From positions 248,001-312,000 of the forward strand of contig NZ_QOZG01000005.1 in NCBI RefSeq assembly GCF_003335045.1: a stretch of DNA of 64,000 nucleotides, given 5' to 3'. The translations under genes were made by a program, and so were the position numbers. Below, piece by piece: positions 17,224-27,600 of the stretch (position 1 is the stretch's first letter; the number at the start of each line of letters is the position of its first letter). The notes below the pieces were generated by a model. It made no database searches, had not been told where the DNA came from, and saw only the letters and a program-made list of their open reading frames with translations. This DNA is from Paramesorhizobium salinisoli (GTDB taxonomy: Bacteria; Pseudomonadota; Alphaproteobacteria; Rhizobiales; Rhizobiaceae).

Positions 17224-18749
17224 ACAGCCGTCAGCCGAACATCCTCATCGTCATGGTCGACCAGTTGAACGGCACATTCATGCCGGATGGTCCCGCACTG
17301 TTCCTGCATGCGCCGCACCTGAAGGCGCTGGCCGGGCGGTCGGCCCGCTTCGCCAACACCTATACGGCCTCGCCGCTCTGTGCGCCTGCCCGCGCCTCCT
17401 TCATGTCCGGGCAGTTGCCGTCGCGCACCCGCGTCTATGACAATGCCGCCGAATTCGCCTCTGACATTCCAACCTATGCGCATCATCTGCGCCGGGCCGG
17501 TTATTACACCGCGCTTTCCGGCAAGATGCATTTCGTCGGGCCGGACCAGCTTCACGGCTTCGAGGAGCGGCTGACGACCGATATCTATCCCGCCGATTTC
17601 GGCTGGACGCCGGATTACCGCAAGCCGGGCGAGCGGATCGACTGGTGGTATCACAATCTGGGTTCCGTCACCGGCGCCGGCGTCGCCGAGATCACCAACC
17701 AGATGGAATATGACGACGAGGTCGCCTTCCACGCCACGCAGAAGCTCTATCAGCTTTCGCGCCAGTCGGACGAGGCCGCGAGACGGCCGTGGTGCCTGAC
17801 CGTTTCCTTCACCCATCCGCACGACCCCTATGTGGCGCGGCGGAAATATTGGGACCTCTATGAAGGCTCGCCCGCGCTCGATCCCGACGTCGGGGCCATT
17901 GCCTTCGAGAAACAGGACCCGCATTCCCAACGGCTGATGCGCGCCTGCGACTACACGAATTTCGATATTACGCGGGAGCATGTCCGCCGTGCGCGGCAGG
18001 GATATTTCGCCAATATCAGCTATATCGACGACAAGCTCGGGGAAATCCTCGAGGTGCTGCGCGCCACGCGGATGCTCGACGATACCATTATCGTCTTCAC
18101 CTCCGATCATGGCGACATGCTGGGCGAGCGCGGCATGTGGTTCAAGATGAGTTTCTTCGAGGGCTCGGCGCGCGTTCCGCTGATGATCGCGGGACCCGGG
18201 ATCGCGCCGCAGCTGATCCGCGAGCCTGTCTCCACGCTAGACATCACCCCGACGCTCGCCGCGCTGGCCGGCATCGACCTGTCGGCCGTTGCGCCGTGGA
18301 CGGATGGGGAAAACCTCCTGCCGCTCTTTGACGGCGCCGACCGTTCCGACGCCGTGCCGATGGAATATGCGGCCGAGGGCTCGGATGCGCCGCTCGTCGC
18401 GCTGCGCGCGGAGCGCTACAAGTTCGTCCATTGCGAGATCGATCCTCCGCAACTGTTTGATCTTGAATCGGATCCGCAGGAGCTGACCAACCTTGCCGCC
18501 GATCCGGCGCATGGCGCGCTGGTCGCGGAATTCATGGCCAGGATCAGGGCGCGCTGGGACATGGGCGCATTCGACGCGGCGGTGCGCGAAAGCCAGGCGC
18601 GGCGCTGGGTGGTCTACGAGGCGCTGCGCAACGGGGCCTATTACCCCTGGGACTACCAGCCCCTGCAAAAGGCTTCCGAGCGCTACATGCGCAACCACAT
18701 GGATCTCAACATACTGGAAGAAAGCGCTCGCTTTCCGCGCGGCGAATGA
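17220..18749 (+). CDS. betC: Choline-sulfatase
   Basis: A 509-residue sulfatase that hydrolyses choline-O-sulfate to choline and sulfate. The sulfatase signature is [11 protein letters not shown]; Cys54 is the residue converted to formylglycine, at the same position as in the characterised rhizobial enzyme. Metal-binding Asp residues appear in MVDQLNG (Asp14) and [14 protein letters not shown]-terminal family extension ends near residue 509. The start at 17220 overlaps betI as ATGA; the longer frame upstream lies inside betI. It has no signal peptide, so it acts in the cytoplasm on imported choline sulfate and feeds betA directly. Confidence 0.95.
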   Translation: MNSRQPNILIVMVDQLNGTFMPDGPALFLHAPHLKALAGRSARFANTYTASPLCAPARASFMSGQLPSRTRVYDNAAEFASDIPTYAHHLRRAGYYTALSGKMHFVGPDQLHGFEERLTTDIYPADFGWTPDYRKPGERIDWWYHNLGSVTGAGVAEITNQMEYDDEVAFHATQKLYQLSRQSDEAARRPWCLTVSFTHPHDPYVARRKYWDLYEGSPALDPDVGAIAFEKQDPHSQRLMRACDYTNFDITREHVRRARQGYFANISYIDDKLGEILEVLRATRMLDDTIIVFTSDHGDMLGERGMWFKMSFFEGSARVPLMIAGPGIAPQLIREPVSTLDITPTLAALAGIDLSAVAPWTDGENLLPLFDGADRSDAVPMEYAAEGSDAPLVALRAERYKFVHCEIDPPQLFDLESDPQELTNLAADPAHGALVAEFMARIRARWDMGAFDAAVRESQARRWVVYEALRNGAYYPWDYQPLQKASERYMRNHMDLNILEESARFPRGE

Positions 18750-18753
18750 GGCA

Positions 18754-20424
18754 ATGATGGAAGCGGATTTCGTCATCATCGGCTCGGGCTCGGCAGGCTC
18801 GGCGCTCGCCTATCGCCTCTCGGAGAACGGCAAATATTCCGTGATCGTCATCGAATATGGCGGCACGGATATCGGCCCGCTTATCCAGATGCCGGCCGCC
18901 CTCTCCTTCCCCATGAACATGAGCACCTATGATTGGGGCTTTGCCTCGGAGCCGGAGCCGCATCTGGGGGGCCGCAGTCTCGTCACGCCGCGCGGCAAGG
19001 TGATCGGCGGATCGTCCTCCATCAACGGCATGGTCTATGTGCGGGGACATGCCCGCGACTTCGACCATTGGGCGGAAAGCGGCGCGCGCGGCTGGGCCTA
19101 TGCGGATGTGCTGCCCTATTTCAAGCGCATGGAGAACTCGCATTTTCAAGTGAATGAGAGGGGTGGCGAGGAAGGCTGGCGGGGAACCGACGGGCCGCTC
19201 CACGTCCAGCGCGGCAGCCGCAGCAATCCCCTGTTCCACGCCTTCGTCGAGGCGGGCAAGCAGGCGGGTTTCCAGGTCACGGAAGACTATAACGGCTCGA
19301 AGCAGGAAGGCTTCGGCGCCATGGAGCAGACGATTTACCGGGGACGCCGCTGGTCGGCTGCCAACGCTTATTTGAAGCCGGCGCTGAAGCGCCCGAATAT
19401 GAGTCTTGTCAGGGGCTTGGCGCGCAGGATTGTCATCGAGAATCAACGCGCGACCGGCGTCGAGATCCAGACGGGCAAGAATATCCAGATCATCAAGGCG
19501 CGGCGCGAGGTCGTCATCTCGGCATCCTCGATCAATTCGCCGAAACTTCTCATGCTTTCAGGCATCGGCCCTGCAGCGCATCTGAAGGAGCATGGCATCG
19601 AGGTGGTTGCCGACCGGCCGGGCGTCGGCCAGAACCTGCAGGACCATCTGGAGGTCTATATCCAGCAGGAATGCATCCAGCCGATCACGCTCTATTCCAA
19701 GCTCAACCTCTTTTCCAAGGCGCGGATAGGGGCGCAGTGGCTGTTCTTCAAGACCGGCGACGGGGCGACCAACCATTTCGAATCCGCCGCTTTCGTGCGG
19801 TCGAAGCCGGGCGTCGAATATCCGGACATTCAGTATCACTTCCTGCCGGTCGCCATCCGCTATGACGGCAAGGCGGCGGCGGAAAGCCATGGCTTCCAGG
19901 CGCATGTCGGGCCGATGCGGTCGAAATCGCGGGGGTCCGTGAGCTTGCGCTCGGCCGACCCGCTGGACAAGCCCAGGATCGCCTTCAACTACATGTCGCA
20001 TCCCGACGACTGGGCGGATTTCCGCCATTGCGTGCGGTTGACCCGGGAGATCTTCGGGCAACATGCCTTCGATCCCTATCGCGGGCGTGAAATCCAGCCG
20101 GGGACGCATGTCCAGAGCGATGAGGAGATCGACGATTTCATCCGGGCGCATGTGGAAAGCGCCTTTCACCCCTGTGGCACGGCCAAAATGGGGTCGAAGG
20201 ACGATCCATTCGCCGTCGTTGATCCCGAATGCCGGGTGATCGGCGTAGAGGGCCTGCGCGTAGCGGATTCCTCGATCTTCCCGCGCATCACCAACGGCAA
20301 TCTCAACGGCCCATCGATCATGACCGGCGAAAAGGCGGCGGACCATATATTGGGTGTAGATCCCCTGCCACGATCGAACCAGGAGCCGTGGATCAACCCG
20401 CATTGGCAGGTTTCGGATCGGTAG
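18754..20424 (+). CDS. betA: Choline dehydrogenase
   Basis: A 556-residue FAD enzyme of the GMC oxidoreductase family that oxidises choline to betaine aldehyde. The FAD-binding motif [14 protein letters not shown] is at the N-terminus. [14 protein letters not shown] is the GMC signature, and the catalytic His lies in HPCGTAKMG (about His472). The start is one of two adjacent ATG codons, 4 bases after the betC stop; the longer frame overlaps betC and is rejected. It works at the inner membrane with electrons passing to the respiratory chain. A 231-base gap containing a palindromic repeat separates it from betB. Confidence 0.94.
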   Translation: MMEADFVIIGSGSAGSALAYRLSENGKYSVIVIEYGGTDIGPLIQMPAALSFPMNMSTYDWGFASEPEPHLGGRSLVTPRGKVIGGSSSINGMVYVRGHARDFDHWAESGARGWAYADVLPYFKRMENSHFQVNERGGEEGWRGTDGPLHVQRGSRSNPLFHAFVEAGKQAGFQVTEDYNGSKQEGFGAMEQTIYRGRRWSAANAYLKPALKRPNMSLVRGLARRIVIENQRATGVEIQTGKNIQIIKARREVVISASSINSPKLLMLSGIGPAAHLKEHGIEVVADRPGVGQNLQDHLEVYIQQECIQPITLYSKLNLFSKARIGAQWLFFKTGDGATNHFESAAFVRSKPGVEYPDIQYHFLPVAIRYDGKAAAESHGFQAHVGPMRSKSRGSVSLRSADPLDKPRIAFNYMSHPDDWADFRHCVRLTREIFGQHAFDPYRGREIQPGTHVQSDEEIDDFIRAHVESAFHPCGTAKMGSKDDPFAVVDPECRVIGVEGLRVADSSIFPRITNGNLNGPSIMTGEKAADHILGVDPLPRSNQEPWINPHWQVSDR

Positions 20425-20450
20425 AGATGGCGATAATGGAAATGTCGGCG

Positions 20451-20625
20451 CTCTACGTCGCCCCCCTCCGCCCTGCCGGACATCTCCCCCGCAAGGAGGG
20501 AGATTGGCTGTCACGACCGACGGCGCTTGCCTTGCGAGGTTGGCGATTAGCGAAAGCGGCAATGGCAGCGTAATCTCCCTCCTTGCGGGGGAGATGTCCG
20601 GCAGGACAGAGGGGGCGACGTAGAG
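20451..20625. repeat. Long palindromic repeat between betA and betB
   Basis: A 175-bp element with arms of about 55 bp (20451-20505 and 20572-20625) that are near-perfect inverted copies. Each arm contains its own small hairpin around CTCCCCCGCAAGGAGGGAG. It fills most of the betA-betB gap and would fold into a long stem in the transcript. The type matches the intergenic mosaic repeats of Rhizobiales (RIME or Bru-RS like). Confidence 0.85.
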
Positions 20626-20655
20626 TGCCAATGGCAAAAATAAACAAGGATCAAC

Positions 20656-22119
20656 ATGCGCGCACAACCTAAGGCATCGCACTTCATCAACGGCCAGTTC
20701 GTAGAGGACAAATCCGGCAAGGAACTACCCGTCATCTACCCCGCGACCGGAGAAACCATCGCGCGGCTCCATTCCGCCACCCCCGATATCGTCGAGCAGG
20801 CGGTACAGGCTGCGGCGGATGCGCAAGGCGCATGGGCGGCGCTGAAGCCTGTCGAGCGCGGGCGTATTCTGCGCCGCACGGCGGAAATCCTGCGTGAGAA
20901 GAACCGGGCGATCTCGGAACTCGAAACACTCGATACCGGCAAGGCGATCCAGGAGACGCTGGTGGCGGATGCGGCCTCTGCGGCGGATGCGCTGGAATTC
21001 TTCGGCGGCATCATTTCCGGCTTCAACGGCGAATTCGTCGAACTCGGCGGGTCCTTCGCCTATACGCGCCGCGAAGCGCTGGGTGTCTGCGTCGGCATCG
21101 GCGCCTGGAATTATCCGATCCAGATCGCCGCATGGAAATCCGCTCCGGCGCTCGCCATGGGCAACGCTTTCATCTTCAAGCCATCCGAGAACACGCCGCT
21201 TTCGGCGCTGGCGCTGGCGCAAGCCTACCAGGAGGCGGGCCTGCCGGACGGGCTTTTCAACGTGGTGCAGGGTTTCGGCGATGTGGGCGCGGCCCTCATC
21301 GACCATCCACGCGTCGCCAAAGTTTCGCTCACCGGCTCCGTGCCAACCGGCAAGCGCATCATGGCGCAGGCGGGCGCGCATCTGAAGCATGTCACGATGG
21401 AGCTTGGCGGCAAGTCGCCGCTGATCGTCTTCGAGGATTCCGATCTGGAAAGCGCCATCGGCGGCGCGATGTTGGGCAATTTTTATTCCACCGGCCAAAT
21501 ATGCTCGAACGGCACCCGCGTCTTCGTGCAGAAGAATATTCGCGACCGTTTTGTCGAGCGCCTGGTCGAGCGCACGCGCTCCATCCGCATCGGCGACCCT
21601 CTGGACGAGGCAACCCAGATGGGACCGCTGATCAGCGCCGCCCAGCGCGACAAGGTTTCCGGCTATATCGAAAAAGGCAAACAGGAAGGCGCGGTGCTCG
21701 CCTGCGGCGGCGGCATGCCGCGCCTGCAGGGTTTCGAGGAAGGCTTCTTCATCGAGCCGACGGTCTTCACCGGCGTGACCGACGATATGACCATTGCGCG
21801 CGAGGAAATCTTCGGGCCGGTGATGAGCGTTCTCGAATTTTCGGACGAGGACGAGGTGATCGCCCGCGCCAACGATACGGAGTTCGGCCTCGCGGCCGGT
21901 GTATTCACCGCCGACATCCAGCGCGGCCATCGCGTCATCGGCCAGATCAAGGCGGGCACCTGTTGGATCAATGCTTATAATCTGACCCCGGTGGAAGTGC
22001 CTTTCGGCGGCTACAAGCAATCGGGCATCGGACGCGAAAACGGCGTCGCGGCGCTGGCGCACTACAGCCAGATCAAGACGGTCTATGTGGAGATGGGCAG
22101 GGTGGAGAGCCCTTACTAG
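20656..22119 (+). CDS. betB: Betaine aldehyde dehydrogenase
   Basis: A 487-residue NAD(P)-dependent aldehyde dehydrogenase that makes glycine betaine from betaine aldehyde. The active-site Glu is in TMELGGKSP (Glu249) and the catalytic Cys in GQICSNGT (Cys283), both in the usual spacing. The glycine motif FTGS-like LTGSVPTGK and the C-terminal [16 protein letters not shown] are typical of BetB. It is the last gene of the operon and ends 1 base before the stop of the convergent pbpC, leaving no room for an ordinary terminator between them. Confidence 0.95.
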   Translation: MRAQPKASHFINGQFVEDKSGKELPVIYPATGETIARLHSATPDIVEQAVQAAADAQGAWAALKPVERGRILRRTAEILREKNRAISELETLDTGKAIQETLVADAASAADALEFFGGIISGFNGEFVELGGSFAYTRREALGVCVGIGAWNYPIQIAAWKSAPALAMGNAFIFKPSENTPLSALALAQAYQEAGLPDGLFNVVQGFGDVGAALIDHPRVAKVSLTGSVPTGKRIMAQAGAHLKHVTMELGGKSPLIVFEDSDLESAIGGAMLGNFYSTGQICSNGTRVFVQKNIRDRFVERLVERTRSIRIGDPLDEATQMGPLISAAQRDKVSGYIEKGKQEGAVLACGGGMPRLQGFEEGFFIEPTVFTGVTDDMTIAREEIFGPVMSVLEFSDEDEVIARANDTEFGLAAGVFTADIQRGHRVIGQIKAGTCWINAYNLTPVEVPFGGYKQSGIGRENGVAALAHYSQIKTVYVEMGRVESPY

Positions 22120-22120
22120 A

Positions 22121-24391
22121 CTAATTCACGAACACCCGCACGCTTGCCGCTCTGCCCTCTGCGTCGATGACCGTCAGTGTCGAATAGCCCACGCCGTCGG
22201 GGAGCCATGAGGTGGTGCGGCGGCGGGAGGCTTCCGGCAGGGGGGAGCCGTTGGCGAGCCAGCGGAAGGGCGCGCGGCCGCCCTGCAGTTTGAGCACCAG
22301 CGGGGATGCTTCGCCTGTCCCGCCCGCCATCAATTCGACCCGCGCGCCCTCCGGCGGATAGACGATCTGCGGCGCGGGCTCGATTGAGGTCGCCGTGACC
22401 AGCTTGCCCGGCGAGAAGCGACGCAGGCTCGGCGGCAATTCGGAGCGCGCCACACGGACGGCTCCCGCAGGCGCGCGTGGGAGAGGCGTGATTGCCAGGC
22501 CCGATTTGGCGAAGCCTTCGAACAGGATGGGAGCTGCGGAGCCGTAGCCGGTCAACCCCGGCACAGCGGCATTATCGGCCCGCCCGACCCAGACACCCAG
22601 CACATGACGACCATCGAAGCCGACCGACCATGCGTCGCGGTAGCCATAGCTCGTGCCGGTCTTGTAGGCGATGCCGCGCTGGAAGCTGCCCTTTGGCGGG
22701 AGGACGCCGGAGAGGATATCGGCGACCTGCCATGTGGCGGCGGGGGAGAGAAGGGTTGGGAGTTCTACAGAAGGTTCTGTTTTGATGGAATCGCCAAACA
22801 CCCCCCTCTGGCCTGCCGGACATCTCCCCCACAAGGGGGGAGATTGGCTGGCATCAATCATGCCGCCATTCTCCAGCGTCTGCGACTGGCAAGAACATCC
22901 ATGAAGGCTAATCTCCCCCCTTGTGGGGGAGATGGCCGGCAGGCCAGAGGGGGGTGTCTCAAACCAGCAGTTTCCCTTCGTAAAATACTCCCGCAGCCTC
23001 ACAGCCCTCCCCCCATTCGCCAATCCGGCATAAAGCTGGACCAGATCGCGCAATGTCATGCCGACGCCGCCGAGCCCGATGGCGAGGCCGGGCGCTTCGC
23101 CAGGCGGCAATTGGGCGTCCACCCCTGCCCGCCTGAAGCGCACCATCAGCCGCGTTGGGCCGACGCTATCGAGCAGCCGGACGGCCGGAACATTGAGCGA
23201 CAGTTGCAGGGCCTCGCGGATGCTGACATCGCCCTGGTAGCTCATGTCGAAATTGCGCGGCCTGTAGCCGGAGAAGCTGGCGGGGCGGTCTTCTATGACG
23301 GTCTCCTGCGTGACCAGGCCGTCCTCGAAGGCGAGGCCATAGATGAACGGCTTCAGCGTCGAACCGGGCGAGCGCGCAATCCCAGTCATATCGATCCAGC
23401 CGGACCGGCTGTCGTCGAAATAATCGGCCGACCCCACCTCCCCCAGGATCTCGCCCGTTCCCGCATCGGCAAGGATCATGGCGACGGAGAGTTTCGGCCC
23501 GAGTTCGGCGGCTGCCGTCTTTGCCACGTTTTCCAGCCCCTGCTGGACATTGCGGTCGAGCGTCACCTTGTGCAGACGCGCTGTCGGGTCCTTGCGCACG
23601 GCATCATTTGCCAGATGTGCCGCGAATGCAGGCAAGGCCCGGCGCTTAGAAGGCACCGCCTCCACCGCCGCGCGCTCGATCTCGCGTGCATCGATCGTCC
23701 CCGTTGCGGCCATGCGCTCCAGCACCCGGTCACGCGCGGCGCGGCTGCCTGCAGGGTTGCGATCTGGGCGGCGTCTTTCGGGCAATTGCGGCAGGGAAAC
23801 AAGAAGCGCCGCCTCAGCCAGCGTCAGCCGTCGCGGCTCCTTGCCGAACCATGCGAGGCTCGCCGCACGCACGCCTTCCAGATTGCCGCCATAGGGCGCG
23901 AGCGTCAGGTAGAGTTCGAGGATCTCCTGCTTGCTCAGGCGCCGCTCGATCTGAAGGGCGCGCGCCGCCTGCAGCAGTTTCGCGCCGATGCTGCGCTCAG
24001 CCCGTGGCTCGATCAGACGTGCTAGCTGCATGGAGAGCGTGGAGCCGCCGGAGACGATGCGACCATTGGCGACCAGTTGCCCGGCGGAGCGCAGAAGCGC
24101 CAGCGGATCGACGCCATGATGCGACCAGAAACGGCTGTCTTCATAAGCGACCAGCATCCTGACGAAACGCGGATCCACGTCGTCGACGCCGGTCTTCAAC
24201 CGCCAGCGTCCTTCATCCGTGGCAAAAGCCCGGAGGAGCCGGCCATTGCGGTCGACCACTTCCGTCGAAACGGAGCGCGCCGTGTCGAGCGGCGGAGGGT
24301 AGAGCCTGTCGAGAGCGAGAAAGATGGCCGTTGTCGCTCCGACGAGAAGGAGAGCGACTGCTGCCAGGATTATAAATTTGGGGCCTTTCAT
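22121..24391 (-). CDS. pbpC: Penicillin-binding protein 1C with an in-frame repeat insertion
   Basis: A 756-residue class A penicillin-binding protein. It has an N-terminal membrane anchor, a GT51 transglycosylase (EDSRFWSHHGVDP, GGSTLSMQLARL) and a transpeptidase with SPGSTLKPF (nucleophile Ser344), SLNVPAV and YKTGTSYGY (Lys577). A C-terminal BiPBP_C-like domain ends the protein. The start at MKGPKFIILA follows a poor ribosome-binding site; the upstream in-frame codons are repeat sequence. Residues about 479-532 are translated from the palindromic repeat at 22798-22957 and lie between the SxN and KTG motifs. The gene follows the alpha-2-macroglobulin gene on the same strand, the classical yfhM-pbpC pairing. 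Confidence 0.93.
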   Translation of the reverse strand: MKGPKFIILAAVALLLVGATTAIFLALDRLYPPPLDTARSVSTEVVDRNGRLLRAFATDEGRWRLKTGVDDVDPRFVRMLVAYEDSRFWSHHGVDPLALLRSAGQLVANGRIVSGGSTLSMQLARLIEPRAERSIGAKLLQAARALQIERRLSKQEILELYLTLAPYGGNLEGVRAASLAWFGKEPRRLTLAEAALLVSLPQLPERRRPDRNPAGSRAARDRVLERMAATGTIDAREIERAAVEAVPSKRRALPAFAAHLANDAVRKDPTARLHKVTLDRNVQQGLENVAKTAAAELGPKLSVAMILADAGTGEILGEVGSADYFDDSRSGWIDMTGIARSPGSTLKPFIYGLAFEDGLVTQETVIEDRPASFSGYRPRNFDMSYQGDVSIREALQLSLNVPAVRLLDSVGPTRLMVRFRRAGVDAQLPPGEAPGLAIGLGGVGMTLRDLVQLYAGLANGGRAVRLREYFTKGNCWFETPPSGLPAISPTRGEISLHGCSCQSQTLENGGMIDASQSPPLWGRCPAGQRGVFGDSIKTEPSVELPTLLSPAATWQVADILSGVLPPKGSFQRGIAYKTGTSYGYRDAWSVGFDGRHVLGVWVGRADNAAVPGLTGYGSAAPILFEGFAKSGLAITPLPRAPAGAVRVARSELPPSLRRFSPGKLVTATSIEPAPQIVYPPEGARVELMAGGTGEASPLVLKLQGGRAPFRWLANGSPLPEASRRRTTSWLPDGVGYSTLTVIDAEGRAASVRVFVN
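22798..22957. repeat. Long palindromic repeat inside the pbpC coding sequence
   Basis: A 160-bp element with inverted arms at 22798-22845 and 22910-22957 that match the copies at 20451 and 24409. It keeps the pbpC reading frame open on the minus strand and encodes about 53 residues, including PPSGLPAISPTRGEI from one arm and SPPLWGRCPAGQRGVFG from the other. Confidence 0.9.
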
Positions 24392-24408
24392 TTTAAGACA
24401 GAAGCGCT

Positions 24409-24589
24409 GGCGGGACAGCGCGCCCCTCTGTCCTGCCGGACATCTCCCCCGCAAGGGGGGAGATTGGCCTGAATTGATGACGGCGCTTTATCTTGAAATA
24501 TGGGCGATCGGGCGAAGCGGTAATGACAGGCTGATCTCCCCCCTCGCGGGGGAGATGGCTGGCAAGCCAGAGGGGCGCGCTGTCCCGCC
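24409..24589. repeat. Long palindromic repeat between the alpha-2-macroglobulin gene and pbpC
   Basis: A 181-bp element whose arms extend to GGCGGGACAGCGCGCCCC and its inverse at the right end. It occupies nearly all of the 213-base gap between the two cotranscribed genes. It would put a long hairpin into their shared mRNA. Confidence 0.88.
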
Positions 24590-24604
24590 GGAGCTTCCGA
24601 CTAA

Positions 24605-27600
24605 TCACCGCTCACCTGCCTTGACCTCCATCATGCCGGTGGCCGTGCGGGCTGAAAGCTGCGGGCGGTACATGTCCTCCACGCTTGCTGCCGGATGGGC
24701 GTAGACGCCGGGTGTCACGGCACGCACTACATAAGCAACCGTGAATTCGCGCGGGCTCGAAGCGTCGCGGTTGAAGGCCGCGACGAAGCGGTCGTAGCGG
24801 AACTCGCTATGCGCGGTTTCGGTCTGGCCCAGCCACTCGAAATTCTTCAAATCCGCACTGTTGACGAGGCTTGGATTGTCGATCTGGAACCCTGCCGGAA
24901 GCAGATCGGTGAGCAGTACGCGCGAAGGCCAGGCATTGTTTTCCGTGGCTTTCAGGACGACGACAAAACGCTGGTTCTGCCGGGCGTCCATGACATTGGC
25001 TTCCTTGCCGTCGAGCGTGTAATAGCGCCGATCGATGGCGAAACCGTCACCACCGGCGGGAAGCGGCTGCACGGGGGCTGCAATCGTCGTGACCGTCGCC
25101 TCGATCGGAATGTCGCCGCGATTGACAATGGTCTGCGGGGCATCGATCACCTCCTGCCCGCTCAGCATTTCGGCGAAATTTCCGGTGTGCGCGGTTCCGT
25201 TGACCTCAAGGGCGAGCTTGTCATTGTCCTGCTGCAAAGCCCGGGCCGCGAGCAGCATCCAGGCATCGTCCTGCGTGCTGAGATAGGTCGTCTGGCTGCG
25301 GAACGAGGAAACGAGGCCGATCATCTGGGGCACCAACGACGGCACCGGCCGGCTTTCCGCCGCGAGCGTCAGCATCGCCGCGCCGTCGCGCAGCTGCGAA
25401 CCGTAATCGTCGCGGGCGGGATTGGCAGGCGCTGTGCGCGCCAGCTCATAGGCAGAGGCGAACGTGCTCTGCGCCCGCTGGGCGTCGCCATAGAGCGACA
25501 GACCGGCGGCCAGCTGGGCGCGCGCCAATGGCGAGCGGAAATCATCGAGCTGCGTGTCCGTATAATAGCGCAGGTCGCTGACATTGGCGCGGCGGTTGCG
25601 CGCCAGCACATAGAGCGCATAGGCGATATCGCTGCCCTGCCCCTTCACATCGGTATCGTAGGACAGGGCGTTCTGCAGATTGTCCAGCGCCTGGCCCATC
25701 GCCTCTTCCGGTACGGCATAATTCTGCTCGCGAGCCCGCGTCAGGAAATCCGTGACATAGGCGTCGAGCCAGAGATCGCCGGAACCGGGGCTCCACAGGC
25801 CGAAGCTGCCGGAAGACGACTGATAGGCGAGAACGCTGTAGATGGCCTTCTGCACGCGCTCGCGCACATCGGGAGCCGCTGCAACACCCGAACCGGCCGA
25901 TAATTCGCTCATATAGAGGAGCGGCAGAGCGCGGCTCGTCGTCTGCTCGGCGCAGCCATAGGGATAGCGCTCAAGGGACATCAGGAGCCCTTGAACATCG
26001 AAGCCCCGCGTGCGCGAAACGGCGATGCCAACCGAAGCGCCCTGAAGCAGGCTTGCCGCCAGCAACTCGCGGTCGACGGTGATGCTTCCGCCATTTGCCG
26101 CAAGCGTAAGCTCGCGCCGCGTGGTCACAGGCAGGATGGAGGGCCGAACCGGAATGTTCAGCGCCTGCTCGAGGTGGAGGCCACTGGCATGGGTGAGCCG
26201 CACCGACAGACTGCCATTGCCAAGCGCGATCGCCCTCAGAGGAAGTGTCACGCTCGTCCGTCCGCCGGCAGCAAGCTGTACGGTTTTGGACGTATTCGCC
26301 TGTTCGACGACAACCGGCCCTTCCGTATCGATGCCGACCATATAGTCGCCTGCCGGACCATCCGTATTGGCGATATCGAGGCGCAGCTGGGAACGGTCAC
26401 CCGGCGCCAGGAACTCCGGCAGGCTGGCAGTGACCACGACCGGATCGCGAATGATCACGTCACGCTCGGCATGGCCGACGCCCGTCTTCGTCCAGGCGGC
26501 GACCATGACACGGGCAGTACCGTTGAACTGCGGAATGTCGAAGCTGACATTGGCCCGCCCTTGAGCGTCAAGCTTGACCGGGCCCGAGAAGAAGGCGACC
26601 AGCTTCTCCGTCGGCGCGCTTCCCTCCGTCGTCATCTGCGCGCCGTCGCCGCCGGTGCGGATGCGCCCCATCGCGCCCAGCGAGCCATCGATCAGCCGCC
26701 CGTAGAGATCGCGGATTTCGAGCCCGAGCTGCCGCTGGCCAAAATACCAGCCATCGGGATCGGGCGTCTGGTATTTCGTCAGGTTGAGGATGCCGACATC
26801 GACGGCGGCGACGGTGACATAGGCCGTGTCATCGGCGCCAAGCCCTGCGACCTGCACGGGGATATTGAGCGGCTTGCGCGGCTCGGTCTTGGCGGGCGGG
26901 TCGAGCGTTACCGCAAGCTTGCGATTGCCGGGATCGACCTTCAGCCATTTGATGCCGATGGCGCGCATTGGCATGCGGCTTTGCTGTGCGTCGCCCGGGC
27001 GGTACAGCGCCGCCGTCACATAGGCGCCGGCGCCCCAATCGCCACTCACCGGGATCTCGATAGTCGCGCCCTCCTCGGGCACGCTTTGCGTCTTGACCAG
27101 TTGCAGGCGGTCGGCGCCCACCGTCACCAGCACCTCGCCGGCGAAACGTGGCGAAATCTGCAGTTTCGCCACGTCGCCGGGGGCATAGCTTTCCTTGTCG
27201 AGCGCGATTTCCAGGCCGTCGGGCGTTTCGGTCGACCGCGCCTCGACATACCATCCCGCGGTGAATTCGACGCTGGTCGCCGGGCCCGATGTATCGGCGG
27301 TTTCAACCTCCAGCCGGTAGCGTCCCCATGCGACGGGAACCGAGATATCGGCTTCGCCCTCGGCTGTGAGCACAAGCTTTCCGTCAGCGACTTTCTTGGT
27401 ATAGGTCACCGGCTCGTAGTTCCAGGCATCGCCATTGCGATACCACTGGTAGTTCTGCTCGATCTTGACGAGCGACCAGTTCGCGCCGTCGAGGTTCTGG
27501 CGCTTGCCCGCGGCATCGACCGCGATCACCTTGAAAGCCGCCGTCGAATTTTCGGCCACCTGATTGCCCGAAAATACCGGCCTGATGCCGATCGCCGGAC

